A DNA stretch of 64,000 bases from contig CAVVUC010000002.1 of assembly GCA_963751395.1 (NCBI GenBank), positions 558,001-622,000 of the forward strand, written 5' to 3'. Positions 1-9,091 of the stretch are shown here, one piece after another. Under the pieces are notes generated by a model. The model searched no databases, was not told the DNA's origin, and saw nothing but the letters and a program-made list of their open reading frames with translations. How positions within the stretch are numbered: position 1 is the stretch's first letter; each line of letters begins with the position of its first letter. Both the position numbers and the translations under genes were made by a program. Source of the DNA: CAVVUC01 sp963751395 (lineage in GTDB: Bacteria; Verrucomicrobiota; Verrucomicrobiia; Chthoniobacterales; Chthoniobacteraceae).

Positions 1-629
1 AGGTTCGCTGGCTTGGGCGGATCGGATTTGAGGAGGCACTCGCACAGCAGGAGGCGCTCGTAAGAGAGCGGATGACCGGCGAGGTTGGCGACCAGTTGCT
101 GCTGCTTGAACACGAGCCGGTCTATACCATCGGGCGGACTCCGGACCAATCAAGCCTGCTGGATCGCAGCCAGCTTCCGCATCCCGTGCTCCAAATCAAT
201 CGTGGCGGCCAGGCGACTTATCACGGCCCCGGCCAGCTTGTTGGCTATCCGATTTTGGATTTGCAAAAGCGCGGACGGGATCTGCATCGCTATCTTCGTG
301 CGCTCGAAGAAATTCTCATCGAGGTTCTTTCAGGGTTCCGAATCGTCGGAGTGCGCCGCGAATCGCTCACGGGTGTCTGGGTTCAGGACCGAAAGATCGC
401 GTCGATCGGCGTCGGCGTGCGGCATTGGGTCTCGATGCATGGTTTCGCGCTGAACGTCGGCGGCGATCTGGCGCCATTTGGTCAGATCACGCCTTGTGGA
501 ATATCGGGGGTTGTGATGACCAGTATCGAGGGGGAAACTGGCGTGCCAGTCGAACTGAGAGCGGTTGCCGACGAGGTGGCGCGCATCTTTCCGCAGAGGA
601 TCGACGCGCTTCTGGGAAGTCCTTGTTAG
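1..629 (+). CDS. lipB: Octanoyltransferase LipB (5' end cut by window)
   Basis: Transfers octanoyl from octanoyl-ACP to lipoyl domains of 2-oxoacid dehydrogenases and GcvH, in the cytoplasm. The reading frame is open from base 3, so the true start lies before the window; an internal ATG at 72 is not the start because residues upstream of it already fit LipB (an FEEAL...QE...V segment). Visible signatures are LLLLEHEPVYTIGR, the RGGQATYHGPGQ block that forms the substrate pocket, the catalytic Lys in DRKIASIGV and the catalytic Cys in TPCGISG. No lipA is seen nearby. The identification is firm. Confidence 0.95.
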   Translation, partial: VRWLGRIGFEEALAQQEALVRERMTGEVGDQLLLLEHEPVYTIGRTPDQSSLLDRSQLPHPVLQINRGGQATYHGPGQLVGYPILDLQKRGRDLHRYLRALEEILIEVLSGFRIVGVRRESLTGVWVQDRKIASIGVGVRHWVSMHGFALNVGGDLAPFGQITPCGISGVVMTSIEGETGVPVELRAVADEVARIFPQRIDALLGSPC

Positions 630-673
630 AGGACCGGCTAAAATTTCAGGTTCTTTGGTCACAATTATTGACA

Positions 674-689
674 CCACAATATATTGTGT
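674..689. promoter_or_regulatory. NrdR-box-like palindrome upstream of nrdR
   Basis: Bases 675-688 form a perfect 14-bp palindrome (CACAATATATTGTG) that fits the published NrdR box consensus ACACWATATATWGTGT at all but one position over 16 bases. A TTGACA hexamer at 668-673 directly abuts it and could be a -35 element, so a bound repressor would block RNA polymerase. A weaker imperfect match (CAATTATTG) sits just upstream at 662-670. It lies 32 bp before the nrdR start, which suggests autoregulation (inference). Confidence 0.65.
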
Positions 690-720
690 TAAAAACCTCT
701 CGCGTTAACCTCTTCCCACA

Positions 721-1209
721 ATGCGTTGTCCTAAATGTGGAGGTCTTGAAGACAAGGTAATCGACTCCCGATTATCGAAAGACGGTGCCTGTATTCGGCG
801 CCGGAGGGAATGTATCGTCTGCGAACAACGCTTCACCACTTACGAAGAGATTGAGCGCGCGGATATTCGAGTCGTCAAACGCGACGGGCGGGGGGAGCCA
901 TTCGACCGGCACAAGCTGCTGTCGGGCATCACAAAAGCCTGCGAGAAGAGGCCGATCAGCATCGAGGCTCTGGAAAAAGCGGCGGAGGAAATCATTCAGG
1001 ACTTGGAGCACAACCATGGAAGAGAGGTTTCGTCGCAATTGATCGGAGCGAAAGTGATGCAAAAACTGCACGAACTGGACGAGGTCGCCTACGTGCGATA
1101 CGCGTCCGTTTATCGTCAGTTTCAGGACATCGGCGAATTCATCGACGAGATTCAGTCGCTCGAACGGCGTCCCAGACCCAACGTGCTTCAGGCCGACCTT
1201 TTCAAATGA
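721..1209 (+). CDS. nrdR: Transcriptional repressor NrdR
   Basis: ATP/dATP-responsive repressor of ribonucleotide reductase genes. The 162-residue protein has the family's usual length. It starts with a zinc ribbon (Cys3, Cys6, Cys31, Cys34) containing the typical RRRREC segment, followed by an ATP-cone domain from about residue 48 (VVKRDGRGEPFDRHKLLSGI) to about 140 (VRYASVYRQF). The stop codon overlaps the start of the next gene (ATGA at 1206-1209), so the two are translationally coupled. An NrdR-box-like palindrome lies upstream. No ribonucleotide reductase gene is in the window. Confidence 0.96.
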   Translation: MRCPKCGGLEDKVIDSRLSKDGACIRRRRECIVCEQRFTTYEEIERADIRVVKRDGRGEPFDRHKLLSGITKACEKRPISIEALEKAAEEIIQDLEHNHGREVSSQLIGAKVMQKLHELDEVAYVRYASVYRQFQDIGEFIDEIQSLERRPRPNVLQADLFK

Positions 1210-1766
1210 TTGCCCTGCCCGACGACCTGCCTTTGGTTGAAATTGACGACGGCCGTCTGGTGGCGTTCCAGCGCGAATGGCTCGTGCGCTCGCTGTTGCA
1301 GGCGGCGCAGAAAGCCGGCTACCCCGAGTGGTGGCTTGCGGAACACGTGGCGGAAAGCGTCACCACCTATCTCTCGCTGCGTTTCTCGGAAAATGTGGTG
1401 GCGATTCCCCGCCTCGCGAAAGCGGTGCAATCGGTGTTGCAAGTCATTGGCTATGCTGAGGTGGCAACCCATTTTGCGCCCGGACCGCCACCGATTCGGA
1501 TTTCACTCGCCGAACTGGCCCGGCTTGCCGGAAGCGGATATGAACTGGCATTTTTTGACATGCTCGGGCGCACCATTCACGAGACGCTTGCCGTGAATGC
1601 GACGGTTTTCGACCTTTTTGGTTTGGAACGCTGCGTCAAACAACTGCGCGCGAAAAAAGTCTGGAGCCGCGATTGCGACACGTTGCGCGCCGAGATCGTG
1701 GCTTTTGTGCGCGAACAAATCGCCTCAACCCACCCGGGCCGGAAAATCGTCTTTTCACTTTCATGA
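1206..1766 (+). CDS. ATP-cone-like protein of unknown function
   Basis: A 186-residue protein that I cannot name. Residues about 11-92 resemble an ATP-cone by eye: a DDGRLVAF start, then LVRSLLQAAQKAG, a helix ending in ESVTTYL, and VQSVLQVIGYAEVATHF at the end, where ATP-cones have a conserved GY..VA.AY. The C-terminal half (about 95-186) is helical with no motif I recognise. It overlaps nrdR by 4 nt at its start and the HIT gene by 4 nt at its end. Position after nrdR plus this fold suggest nucleotide sensing, but key ATP-binding residues are not verified. Confidence 0.6.
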   Translation: MIALPDDLPLVEIDDGRLVAFQREWLVRSLLQAAQKAGYPEWWLAEHVAESVTTYLSLRFSENVVAIPRLAKAVQSVLQVIGYAEVATHFAPGPPPIRISLAELARLAGSGYELAFFDMLGRTIHETLAVNATVFDLFGLERCVKQLRAKKVWSRDCDTLRAEIVAFVREQIASTHPGRKIVFSLS

Positions 1767-2107
1767 GCACGACCATCTTCGAAAAAATCGCCCGCCGCGA
1801 AATTCCGGCAAACATCATTTACGAGGAGGAGGACATCCTCGCATTCCACGATGTGAACCCGCAGGCGCCGGTGCATGTGTTGATCATTCCGAAGCGCTGC
1901 ATTGCGCGGATCGGCGAGACAGTGGACAGCGACGCGGAGTTGCTCGGTCGGATGCTGCTCGCATCGAAGAAGATCGCGCAAGAGCTCGGCATTTTCGACA
2001 GCGGCTACCGGCTTGTGGTCAACCAGGGCCCGGATGCTGGCGAATCGGTGCCGCACCTGCACATTCATCTGCTCGGGAAGCGCAAACTCGACTGGCCCCC
2101 GGGATGA
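1763..2107 (+). CDS. HIT family nucleotide-binding hydrolase (HinT-like)
   Basis: A 114-residue histidine-triad protein, likely a purine nucleoside phosphoramidase or related nucleotide hydrolase. It begins STTIFEKIARREIPANIIYE, as HinT proteins do, and carries the triad HLHIHLL near the C-terminus. The ATG at 1763 overlaps the preceding stop (ATGA) and marks the conserved start; the frame is open further upstream but that part does not fit the family. It is the third gene of a coupled nrdR operon. The C-terminus is short and ends right after the triad region. Confidence 0.93.
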   Translation: MSTTIFEKIARREIPANIIYEEEDILAFHDVNPQAPVHVLIIPKRCIARIGETVDSDAELLGRMLLASKKIAQELGIFDSGYRLVVNQGPDAGESVPHLHIHLLGKRKLDWPPG

Positions 2108-2228
2108 TGCACGAGACAGTATTTTCTGGCCGCTTTTCACATCCGACAAGCCGGCGATGTGTGGCATTTCGTCTGGCTCCGGATTTGCTGGGTTAGCGAA
2201 TGCATAAATCCCGACACCAAAAGACCGA

Positions 2229-3485
2229 ATGAAGAAGTTCTCTGACACACGCCGGGCGGTAATCACAGGAATGGGAGTGATTGCGCCCAATGGATTGACT
2301 CTAAAGAGCTTCTGGAAATCGGTTAGCAGCGGCAGGAGCGCCGCTGGTTTGCTGACGCGATTCGCCCCGGATGGAGGGCCGTGCCGGCTTGCGGCCGAAA
2401 TCCGCAACTTTGATCCATTGGATTACATCGATCCAAAAGTCGCGAAACGCATGGATCGCTCCATTCAATATGCAGTTGCTGCGGCGAAGCTGGCGGTGGC
2501 CGACTCCGGGATCAATCTCAAAGCCATTGATCCGGACCGTATGGGAGTGGTTGAGGCGACGTCCCTGAGCAACGCCGAAACCCTTTACCGGGGGCGAGTT
2601 GCCTATGATATACGCGGACATCGTGGCATCACTCCCACCATGGTCATGAGCGCTTACGTCGGAAGTGGAAGCGCGGAGGTGGCTTATGAGTTGGGGTGCA
2701 AGGGGCACTCCATCTCGATGTCGTCGAGCAGTGCCTCGGGCAACGATGTCATGGGCTACGCGCTCGGCATGATCCAGAACGAGGAAATTGACGTGATGGT
2801 GGCTGGCGGAGCCGAGGCGCCGCTCTTTGACACTGGCTTTGCCGGCTTCGCCCATGTCCGGGCGATGACGCGCTGGAAAGGAGAACCAAGCCAGGCCATG
2901 AAGCCTTTTGACAAGCGAGGAGACGGCTTCGTCATGGGAGAATCGGCTGCGTTTGTCGTGATTGAGGAACTCTCTCATGCGCTTTCCCGCAAGGCGCACA
3001 TCTATGCGGAGATACTCGGTCATGGCCGTAGCTGCGAGGCATATCACCCCATGGCTCCGCATCCCGACGGCGTGGGATTGGTTCGCGCCATGGAAAAGGC
3101 GTTTCGGATGGCAGGGTGCGACCCGTCAATCGTTGATTATGTGAACGTCCATGGAACCGCCAACGCGCCAAGCGACATCGCGGAAACACGCGCTATCAAG
3201 AAGTTCTTTGGCTCGCGCGCGAAGAAAATCGCTGTGAGCGCCACCAAGCCGATCACGGGCCATTCTCTGGCCGCATCGGGTGCCCTTGAGACCGTCATCT
3301 GCGCACTTGCTCTTCAGCACCAGTTGATTCCACCGACGCTGAACCTGCGCGAACCGCACGAGGAATGCGACCTCGACTATGTGCCCGATGTCGCCCGCCC
3401 CTACCCAGTGCGTTCGGCCTTGAATCTCAGTTCCGGATTTGGAGGAAAGTCATCGTGCCTTTTGCTGGCGCGTTACTCGCTGTGA
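2229..3485 (+). CDS. Beta-ketoacyl synthase homologue with active-site Cys replaced by Ser
   Basis: A 418-residue KAS-II/FabF-type thiolase-fold protein with the family's full length. The N-terminus RRAVITGMGVIAPNG and the loop SGFGGKSS near the end are typical. The nucleophile position, normally Cys in ACASG, reads SSASG, so residue 168 (codon AGT at 2730-2732) is Ser. His308 (VHGTAN), Lys340 and His345 (KPITGHS) are kept. Canonical condensation needs the Cys, so this is probably not a housekeeping FabF; it may be decarboxylating, act as a partner subunit, or bind acyl chains. No ACP gene is adjacent. The next gene's ribosome site lies inside its 3' end. Confidence 0.85.
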   Translation: MKKFSDTRRAVITGMGVIAPNGLTLKSFWKSVSSGRSAAGLLTRFAPDGGPCRLAAEIRNFDPLDYIDPKVAKRMDRSIQYAVAAAKLAVADSGINLKAIDPDRMGVVEATSLSNAETLYRGRVAYDIRGHRGITPTMVMSAYVGSGSAEVAYELGCKGHSISMSSSSASGNDVMGYALGMIQNEEIDVMVAGGAEAPLFDTGFAGFAHVRAMTRWKGEPSQAMKPFDKRGDGFVMGESAAFVVIEELSHALSRKAHIYAEILGHGRSCEAYHPMAPHPDGVGLVRAMEKAFRMAGCDPSIVDYVNVHGTANAPSDIAETRAIKKFFGSRAKKIAVSATKPITGHSLAASGALETVICALALQHQLIPPTLNLREPHEECDLDYVPDVARPYPVRSALNLSSGFGGKSSCLLLARYSL

Positions 3486-5629
3486 GCTTCTCCGCGTTCA
3501 TCCCGCTGGCAGGTTCACTCTGCAACCTCTTTTTTGCGCTCTTCGTCTTCGCGCAGCGTCCGAAGGCGAGCGTCAATCGGATTTACTTTTCACTCGGCCT
3601 GGCCATCGCAATCTGGAACTTCGGCAGCTACCATCTCTTCGTTGAGACGGATCACGCCGCCGCATTGTTTTGGGCGCGTTTCTGCTTCGTGGGGGTCATC
3701 TTCACCGTCAGCGCCTTTTTTCATCTCTCTATGGTCCTGGCCGGTTATCCGCTGGGTCGGTGGATGTATCTATTGTACGGGTTCCAACTTTGTTTGGTGG
3801 GACTGGACTTCACGCCCTATTTCCTGAGCGATATACGGCGGCTTGGAGCCTCTGGCTGGTATTCTGTTGCGGGGCCGGCTTTTCATCTGCTGAACATTCC
3901 GTATGCGATGAGTTTTTTCTCCCTGCGGTTGCTCTGGTTGAAGAGGAGAACGGTTCCGTCGGATCAGCGGCAAGGCCTGACTTCACTGTTCGCGGCGCAA
4001 GTCATCCTGTACACCCTTGGGATCAACGACCTGCTGCCCATCATGGGCATCGATCATTACCCGTTCACGTCTCGCGTTGTTTATCCATACGGGAGTCTCG
4101 CCGCGGTGTTCTACGGGGTTCTTGTCGCCTACACCCTCCTGCAGCACCGCCTCGTCGATGTGCATGTTTCCCTCGGCAGAGCCACGGCGCACCTGCTCAG
4201 GTTTTCTTTTCTTTTCTTTATCTCGGTCGGTTTGTTTTCCCTCGCGGCTGTTTTTACGGGGGAGTTTACGACGCGAAGCGCCATGCTTTCGATCGGGGTT
4301 TTCATGATCAGCGCAATGATCAGTTCGCTGCTGTTTCCCAAGTTGTTCGGAGGCGGAATGGTCGAGAGGCTCGAACGCCGCATGCTTGGCGACCGCTTCG
4401 AGTATCACGACAAGATGCGGGCTTTCGTCACGTCTATGCAGCTTGTCACCGACACGAACCAGCTGCTGAGCGAATTCCACGATCTCCTGTTGAATACGGT
4501 TCGCGTGCGTTCCTACCGCATGATCCTGCTTGATGAAACGACGCGTGTTTACTCGCTCTTTCGCTCCCACCCTGAGGAAGCCCAAAAGACATTTCCCGAC
4601 CTGCACAGCGAGGCCCCGGTGTTTCAATTCTTTAAGCAGGAAAAGGCCGAGTACCTCGCACTGAGACAGGAGCCGTTTACTACCACGCCACTGATGCAGG
4701 CGGCTTGCGAGCAACTCAAACAGTTCGACGCCGAATTCTGCTTTCCGTTCCGTTTCGAGGACGACCCGTTCGGTTTGATGCTGCTCGGGGAAAAAGTGAA
4801 TGGAAAGCCTTACAGCAAGACGGACCTGGCATTGTTTGACCTGCTGGTCAAAAACCTCAGCATGATGATCAATCAGATCCGCCTGAAAAATCAGATTCTG
4901 CAGACACAGGAGTTGGAGTTGCTGGGCCGAATGTCGCGCGGGATGGCGCACGACTTGAACAACCTGCTCACTCCGATCTGGACGCTGCTCCAGCTCGTCG
5001 GGGAGGGGGTCTCGACCCAGGATTTGAGCGAGGATTTGTTGCCGGTCGCCTTGCGCAATATCAAAACCATGCGCGCTTACATCAGAGAGTCGCTTTTCTT
5101 CTCGGAAAATCTGCGGCCCGACTTTCAACTGGGCCGGCTCGATGTGCTGATCCAGCATGCGGTGGACACCACGCAGGCGCGCCGCGAAGCCAAGGGAATT
5201 CAGGTGCTCATCGATACCCCGGGCGAAGTGCTCGTCGAGATGGACGAAGTGCTGATCCAGCGATTGATCACGAACATCATTGCCAACGCAAGCGACGCTT
5301 CGCCGCAGGATTCCACGATCCGGGTCGAGTTGGTCCGGCTCGTCAGGACGGAAATGAATCGCGACTGGTTGCGCGTCCGGATCATTGACAACGGCGAGGG
5401 GATCGACCCGTCGAACTTGAACCGCGTGTTGACGCCGTATTTCACCACGAAAGACCGTGGCGACAAGGATCGCGGCTTCGGTTTGGGCCTCGCGATCTGC
5501 CGGAAAATTGTTCATCTGCACGGGGGAAATCTAAACATTGCAAGCCAGCTAAAAAAAGGCACAACTGTGCAGATTGATCTCCCAAGCCGACAAATGAAAC
5601 TCACAGAGCAGACCCCCAGTCTTAAATGA
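3455..5629 (+). CDS. Membrane sensor histidine kinase (7TM-like N-terminus, GAF-like, HisKA-HATPase)
   Basis: A 724-residue sensor kinase. Residues about 1-280 contain a series of hydrophobic helices resembling the HisKA 7TM input module. About 330-480 looks like a GAF-like cytoplasmic domain. The phospho-acceptor is His499 (GMAHDLNN), followed by an ATPase domain with IIANASDAS (N box), IDNGEGI (G1) and FGLGLAICRKIV (G2). I chose GTG 3455 because GGAGG at 3441-3445 precedes it by 9 nt; GTG 3482, overlapping the ketosynthase stop, is the alternative. The stop overlaps the next kinase (ATGA). Confidence 0.88.
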   Translation: MPFAGALLAVSFSAFIPLAGSLCNLFFALFVFAQRPKASVNRIYFSLGLAIAIWNFGSYHLFVETDHAAALFWARFCFVGVIFTVSAFFHLSMVLAGYPLGRWMYLLYGFQLCLVGLDFTPYFLSDIRRLGASGWYSVAGPAFHLLNIPYAMSFFSLRLLWLKRRTVPSDQRQGLTSLFAAQVILYTLGINDLLPIMGIDHYPFTSRVVYPYGSLAAVFYGVLVAYTLLQHRLVDVHVSLGRATAHLLRFSFLFFISVGLFSLAAVFTGEFTTRSAMLSIGVFMISAMISSLLFPKLFGGGMVERLERRMLGDRFEYHDKMRAFVTSMQLVTDTNQLLSEFHDLLLNTVRVRSYRMILLDETTRVYSLFRSHPEEAQKTFPDLHSEAPVFQFFKQEKAEYLALRQEPFTTTPLMQAACEQLKQFDAEFCFPFRFEDDPFGLMLLGEKVNGKPYSKTDLALFDLLVKNLSMMINQIRLKNQILQTQELELLGRMSRGMAHDLNNLLTPIWTLLQLVGEGVSTQDLSEDLLPVALRNIKTMRAYIRESLFFSENLRPDFQLGRLDVLIQHAVDTTQARREAKGIQVLIDTPGEVLVEMDEVLIQRLITNIIANASDASPQDSTIRVELVRLVRTEMNRDWLRVRIIDNGEGIDPSNLNRVLTPYFTTKDRGDKDRGFGLGLAICRKIVHLHGGNLNIASQLKKGTTVQIDLPSRQMKLTEQTPSLK

Positions 5630-7644
5630 GAACATTGCTGGTGCTCAGCCGACACGGACTGCTCTCTCAGGCAATCGAATCGGTGCTCGATTCCACACGT
5701 TACCAGGTCATCACGAAAGAAGACGTTTGGGAGGCGGAATCGCTCCTTTCTCGCGGCGCGATTGATGCGGCGATCCTCGACATCGAATTAACCAATGCGA
5801 ATGCAATCCGGGCGATCACCGAGATCCGGGAAGCGGCTCCGCGTTGCCCGCTTCTCGTTTATACAAGTGCCAAACAGTCGGAATGGGAAGAAGACGCCTA
5901 CACTCTGGGAGTGGCGCACGTGCTTGCGAAGCCGGTGCGCGCGAAACTTTTGAACACTCTCCTGGACCGTGCATTGAACGAACTCGAGCAACACGCGCAG
6001 GCGGATGAGTGCGGAGCCGCCTCGCAACCGCTCAAGCCATCCCGGGTCGATTCGGGTCATTTCCGCGCACTCGAAGCGCTCCGGAATTTTTCGGGAGTGC
6101 TTGCGCACAGCCTCAATTGCGAGGCTCTGCTCAAGGAGTTTCTTCTCCTGCTCCGCGAGATCATCGGCGTCAACCGCGCGGTGATTTTCCTGCGCAAACC
6201 GGCGGGCGTTTTAAGCGAGAGCGCACATGCGCAGGATGACCGCTGGCTTCGCAGTGCTTGCGCGATCGGGCTGGAGACGTCGTTTCTGGAACACTTTGCG
6301 CTCTCGCTCGGCGCGGGCATCGGGGCCAGTCTGCGGCGGCAGGGGCGCATCCTGAAAGCGAACAGTCTGGAAGCGCAATCGAACCGCGAGATCACCAAGG
6401 AATTTCATCTGCTCGGCGCGCAGGTCGCCATCCCGATCCTGGATCGCGAGGCGCTGATCGGTGTTGCGGTGTTCGATGAGCGTCTGACGGGCGAGGCTTA
6501 TCAGAACGACGAACTGTCGCTGATCTTCCACATGCTGGAGGAAGTCGGGCTCGCGATCCGCAACAGTTGGCTGCACGACCAGATCGTTTCCAGTCACAGG
6601 ATGGTCGCGAACATTTTGGGAACGCTCGGCAGCGGGTGCATGGTGGTGGACTCGGCCCTTCAGGTCTTGCATGCGAACGTGGCTGCCCGAAAATACTTCC
6701 TTCCTGAAAACAGCGGCAAACTGCAGCCGCTCGAATTTTCTCACCTGCCGCAGGAACTCGGCAGCAAAGTTTTCACGGTGATGAAAACGGGCGTCGGGAT
6801 TCCGCCTTTCATGTACCAATTTCCCACGGCTCCCGATGCTTTCTTTCAGGTGACGATCTCGCCGTTCAACATGGAGAACGCTGCATCCACCGGCGCGGCG
6901 CTCCTGACGATCGAAGACGTGACGCAACGCGAACATGGCCGGAAGCTGGAGATCGAAGCGTCCAACCTGCGCCTTGTCACCTCCATGGCCGAGCACCTCG
7001 CGCACGAGATCGGAAATTCGGTCGTGCCGCTTTCGACGCACCAGCAGTTGCTCAACGAGAAATACAGCGACCCGGAATTTCGCGAATCGCTCTCGACTGC
7101 AATGGCCAGCGGCGTCAAACGCATTTCGCGGCTTGCGAACCAGATGATGTTCCTCGCCCGGGAGAAGACTGATTTCTCGGACAAGATTCCCGTTGCCGAC
7201 CTGATCTCCGAGGCCTTCCGCGACGCCTACTCCTATCACGCAGGCAAGGCTCCGCAGCTCGATTTCAAGAAAGCATCCGAGCCATGGACGATCGCCGGCG
7301 ACCACAAGGCGCTTCGTCACGCCTTTTCCGAGGTGATCCTGAACGCATTGCAGGCCAACCCGAGCGAGCCGAATGTCGCGGTGAAAATCAATGAGGACCC
7401 GAGTGATGAGGGTAACCAGAAGTTGAATGTTGAGGTGCGCGACAGCGGCGGCGGGTTCACGCCGGAGACTGCGGAGAAAGCGCAGGAGCCATTTTTCTCG
7501 ACGCGCAATGTCGGTCTCGGAATCGGTTTGACGGTCACCCGCAAGATCATCGAGGACCACAAGGGAAAGGTGACCATCGCGCCCTCCGAAAAAGGCGGGC
7601 ACGGCATGGTGCGAATCTCGCTGCCGCTGGCCGAGCAAAACTGA
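5626..7644 (+). CDS. Hybrid sensor kinase: REC-GAF-PAS-HisKA-HATPase
   Basis: A 672-residue soluble hybrid kinase. An N-terminal receiver-like domain has Asp52 in AAILDIEL. A GAF-like domain follows at about 165-310, then a PAS-like domain at about 325-430. The H box is at His460 (LAHEIGN), and the ATPase has VILNALQAN, DSGGGF and LGIGLTVTRKI. The receiver-first order suggests it accepts phosphate from the kinase encoded just upstream, with which it overlaps by 4 nt (ATGA 5626-5629). It has no transmembrane helices and no output DNA-binding domain. The phosphorelay role is inference. Confidence 0.87.
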   Translation: MRTLLVLSRHGLLSQAIESVLDSTRYQVITKEDVWEAESLLSRGAIDAAILDIELTNANAIRAITEIREAAPRCPLLVYTSAKQSEWEEDAYTLGVAHVLAKPVRAKLLNTLLDRALNELEQHAQADECGAASQPLKPSRVDSGHFRALEALRNFSGVLAHSLNCEALLKEFLLLLREIIGVNRAVIFLRKPAGVLSESAHAQDDRWLRSACAIGLETSFLEHFALSLGAGIGASLRRQGRILKANSLEAQSNREITKEFHLLGAQVAIPILDREALIGVAVFDERLTGEAYQNDELSLIFHMLEEVGLAIRNSWLHDQIVSSHRMVANILGTLGSGCMVVDSALQVLHANVAARKYFLPENSGKLQPLEFSHLPQELGSKVFTVMKTGVGIPPFMYQFPTAPDAFFQVTISPFNMENAASTGAALLTIEDVTQREHGRKLEIEASNLRLVTSMAEHLAHEIGNSVVPLSTHQQLLNEKYSDPEFRESLSTAMASGVKRISRLANQMMFLAREKTDFSDKIPVADLISEAFRDAYSYHAGKAPQLDFKKASEPWTIAGDHKALRHAFSEVILNALQANPSEPNVAVKINEDPSDEGNQKLNVEVRDSGGGFTPETAEKAQEPFFSTRNVGLGIGLTVTRKIIEDHKGKVTIAPSEKGGHGMVRISLPLAEQN

Positions 7645-7732
7645 GATTTTTCAAGCCCTTCAGCCGCATCACAAAGCGGACTTGATCCCCAAAATCAGCC
7701 TTAGCACACTTGCTGCTTTGTCTCTCCACACG

Positions 7733-9091
7733 ATGAAAAAACTGACCCTCTCTGTTTGTCTTGTCGCCAGCCTGTGTCCATCGCTCGCTTTCGCGCTTGG
7801 ATTTCGGCTCTCCGACATGGACGCCGAAGCCACGTCGAAGGGCGGGGCGTTCGCGGCGACCGCGGACAATCCGTCGGCCATTTTCTACAACCCTGCGGGC
7901 ATCACCCAACTCGACGGGTTGAGCGCCCGATTGAACACCTACAGCATCTACATCGATGACCGGTTCAAGGCACCGGATGGAAAGAAAACCGGCACCAAAG
8001 ACCAGATCCAGACGATCCCGCATCTTTACACGGTTTATGCGCCGAAAGATTTTCCTCTCTCCTTCGGCCTTGGCGCCTACTCTCCGTACGGACTGGGGAT
8101 CGAGTGGCCGGACGACTCGCCATTTCGCACTCTGTCCAAAAGCGGCCAGATTAAATACCTCAACGTGAACCCGGTCGTGGCAATTCGAGTCAGCCGCACC
8201 TTTTCCTTTGCGGCGGGACTCACCTTGAACTGGTCCGAGACTTCGCTCGAACGGGGACTCCCCTCGTTTCCCGGTGTTTTTCAATCCTCGCCGGACGACT
8301 TCTTCAAATTCAAAGGCTCGGGCTTCGCCTGCGGGTTTACACTCGGCGCGCTGTGGAAGCCCTTGCCGCAGCATTCTTTCGGCATCAGCTATCACAGCGC
8401 CACCGATGTGAAGTTCTCCGGCCACACCACGACCCATTTTTCGCAAGACGATTTGAGCCAGATCAATGCGGTGAACAAACAGATCCGGACGGCAAACCAG
8501 GCCATCCAACAGATCAAGGCAAGCGTGCCTCCGCCGTTCGTCGATTCATTCCTCAAGTCGAAAGGCCTCCCGTCCAACGAAATTCCTTCAGTGCCGACTT
8601 CGGTTCCGCAGGAGCGGGCGGACGCGACGATTCACTTTCCCCAGTTCCTGATTGTTGGTTACTCGTTCCGTCCGACTCCGGACTGGAATCTCGAATTCAA
8701 CGCCGATTGGACCGACTGGGACAGCCTGAACACAGTCGTCCTCCACGAGCAGGGAAAAAATCAAAACACCGATCTTCCCTTCAACTGGAAGTCGAGTTGC
8801 TTCTACGAATTTGGAGCGACGCGCAAATTTTCCAACGGCCTGCGACTGAGCGGCGGCTACATCTACAGCGTCAACTCCGTCCCCGATTCGCAATTCAATC
8901 CCGGCATTCCGGATTCCAACCGGCACATTTGGAGTGTTGGCGTGGGATTGAAACGCGAACAATTAAGCTGTGACCTGGGGTATCAGTTCGCTTATGGTCC
9001 CACTCGCACCGTCAACAACGGGACCGTTGCAGACGGAACCTACACCTTCTTCAGCCATGCCATCACCTTCTCCTGCCAATACGATTTCTAG
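7733..9091 (+). CDS. OmpP1/FadL-family outer-membrane transporter
   Basis: A 452-residue predicted beta-barrel for uptake of long-chain fatty acids or other hydrophobic compounds. It starts with a signal peptide (KKLTLSVCLVASLC...LAFA), after which GFRLSDMDAEATSKGGAF and NPSAIFYNPAGIT reproduce the N-terminal FadL plug region. Alternating aromatic strands continue to a terminal ...TFSCQYDF that ends in Phe, as outer-membrane barrels do. The ATG at 7733 gives the proper signal peptide; the frame is open a little further upstream. It sits 88 bp after a hybrid kinase and overlaps the next kinase gene by 35 nt. Confidence 0.9.
   Translation: MKKLTLSVCLVASLCPSLAFALGFRLSDMDAEATSKGGAFAATADNPSAIFYNPAGITQLDGLSARLNTYSIYIDDRFKAPDGKKTGTKDQIQTIPHLYTVYAPKDFPLSFGLGAYSPYGLGIEWPDDSPFRTLSKSGQIKYLNVNPVVAIRVSRTFSFAAGLTLNWSETSLERGLPSFPGVFQSSPDDFFKFKGSGFACGFTLGALWKPLPQHSFGISYHSATDVKFSGHTTTHFSQDDLSQINAVNKQIRTANQAIQQIKASVPPPFVDSFLKSKGLPSNEIPSVPTSVPQERADATIHFPQFLIVGYSFRPTPDWNLEFNADWTDWDSLNTVVLHEQGKNQNTDLPFNWKSSCFYEFGATRKFSNGLRLSGGYIYSVNSVPDSQFNPGIPDSNRHIWSVGVGLKREQLSCDLGYQFAYGPTRTVNNGTVADGTYTFFSHAITFSCQYDF

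Noticed and set aside
3983..5521. A 512-codon open frame on the minus strand
   Set aside because: It is the antisense of a well-supported histidine kinase. The translation is rich in His, Gln and Arg and has no domain; long antisense frames are expected in GC-rich coding DNA.
7701..7718. Sigma-54-like sequence before the fadL-like gene (TTAGCACACTTGCTGCTT)
   Set aside because: It resembles the pilin promoter, but the nearly invariant GG at -24 reads AG, and the expected transcript start would leave only about 5 nt before the ATG.
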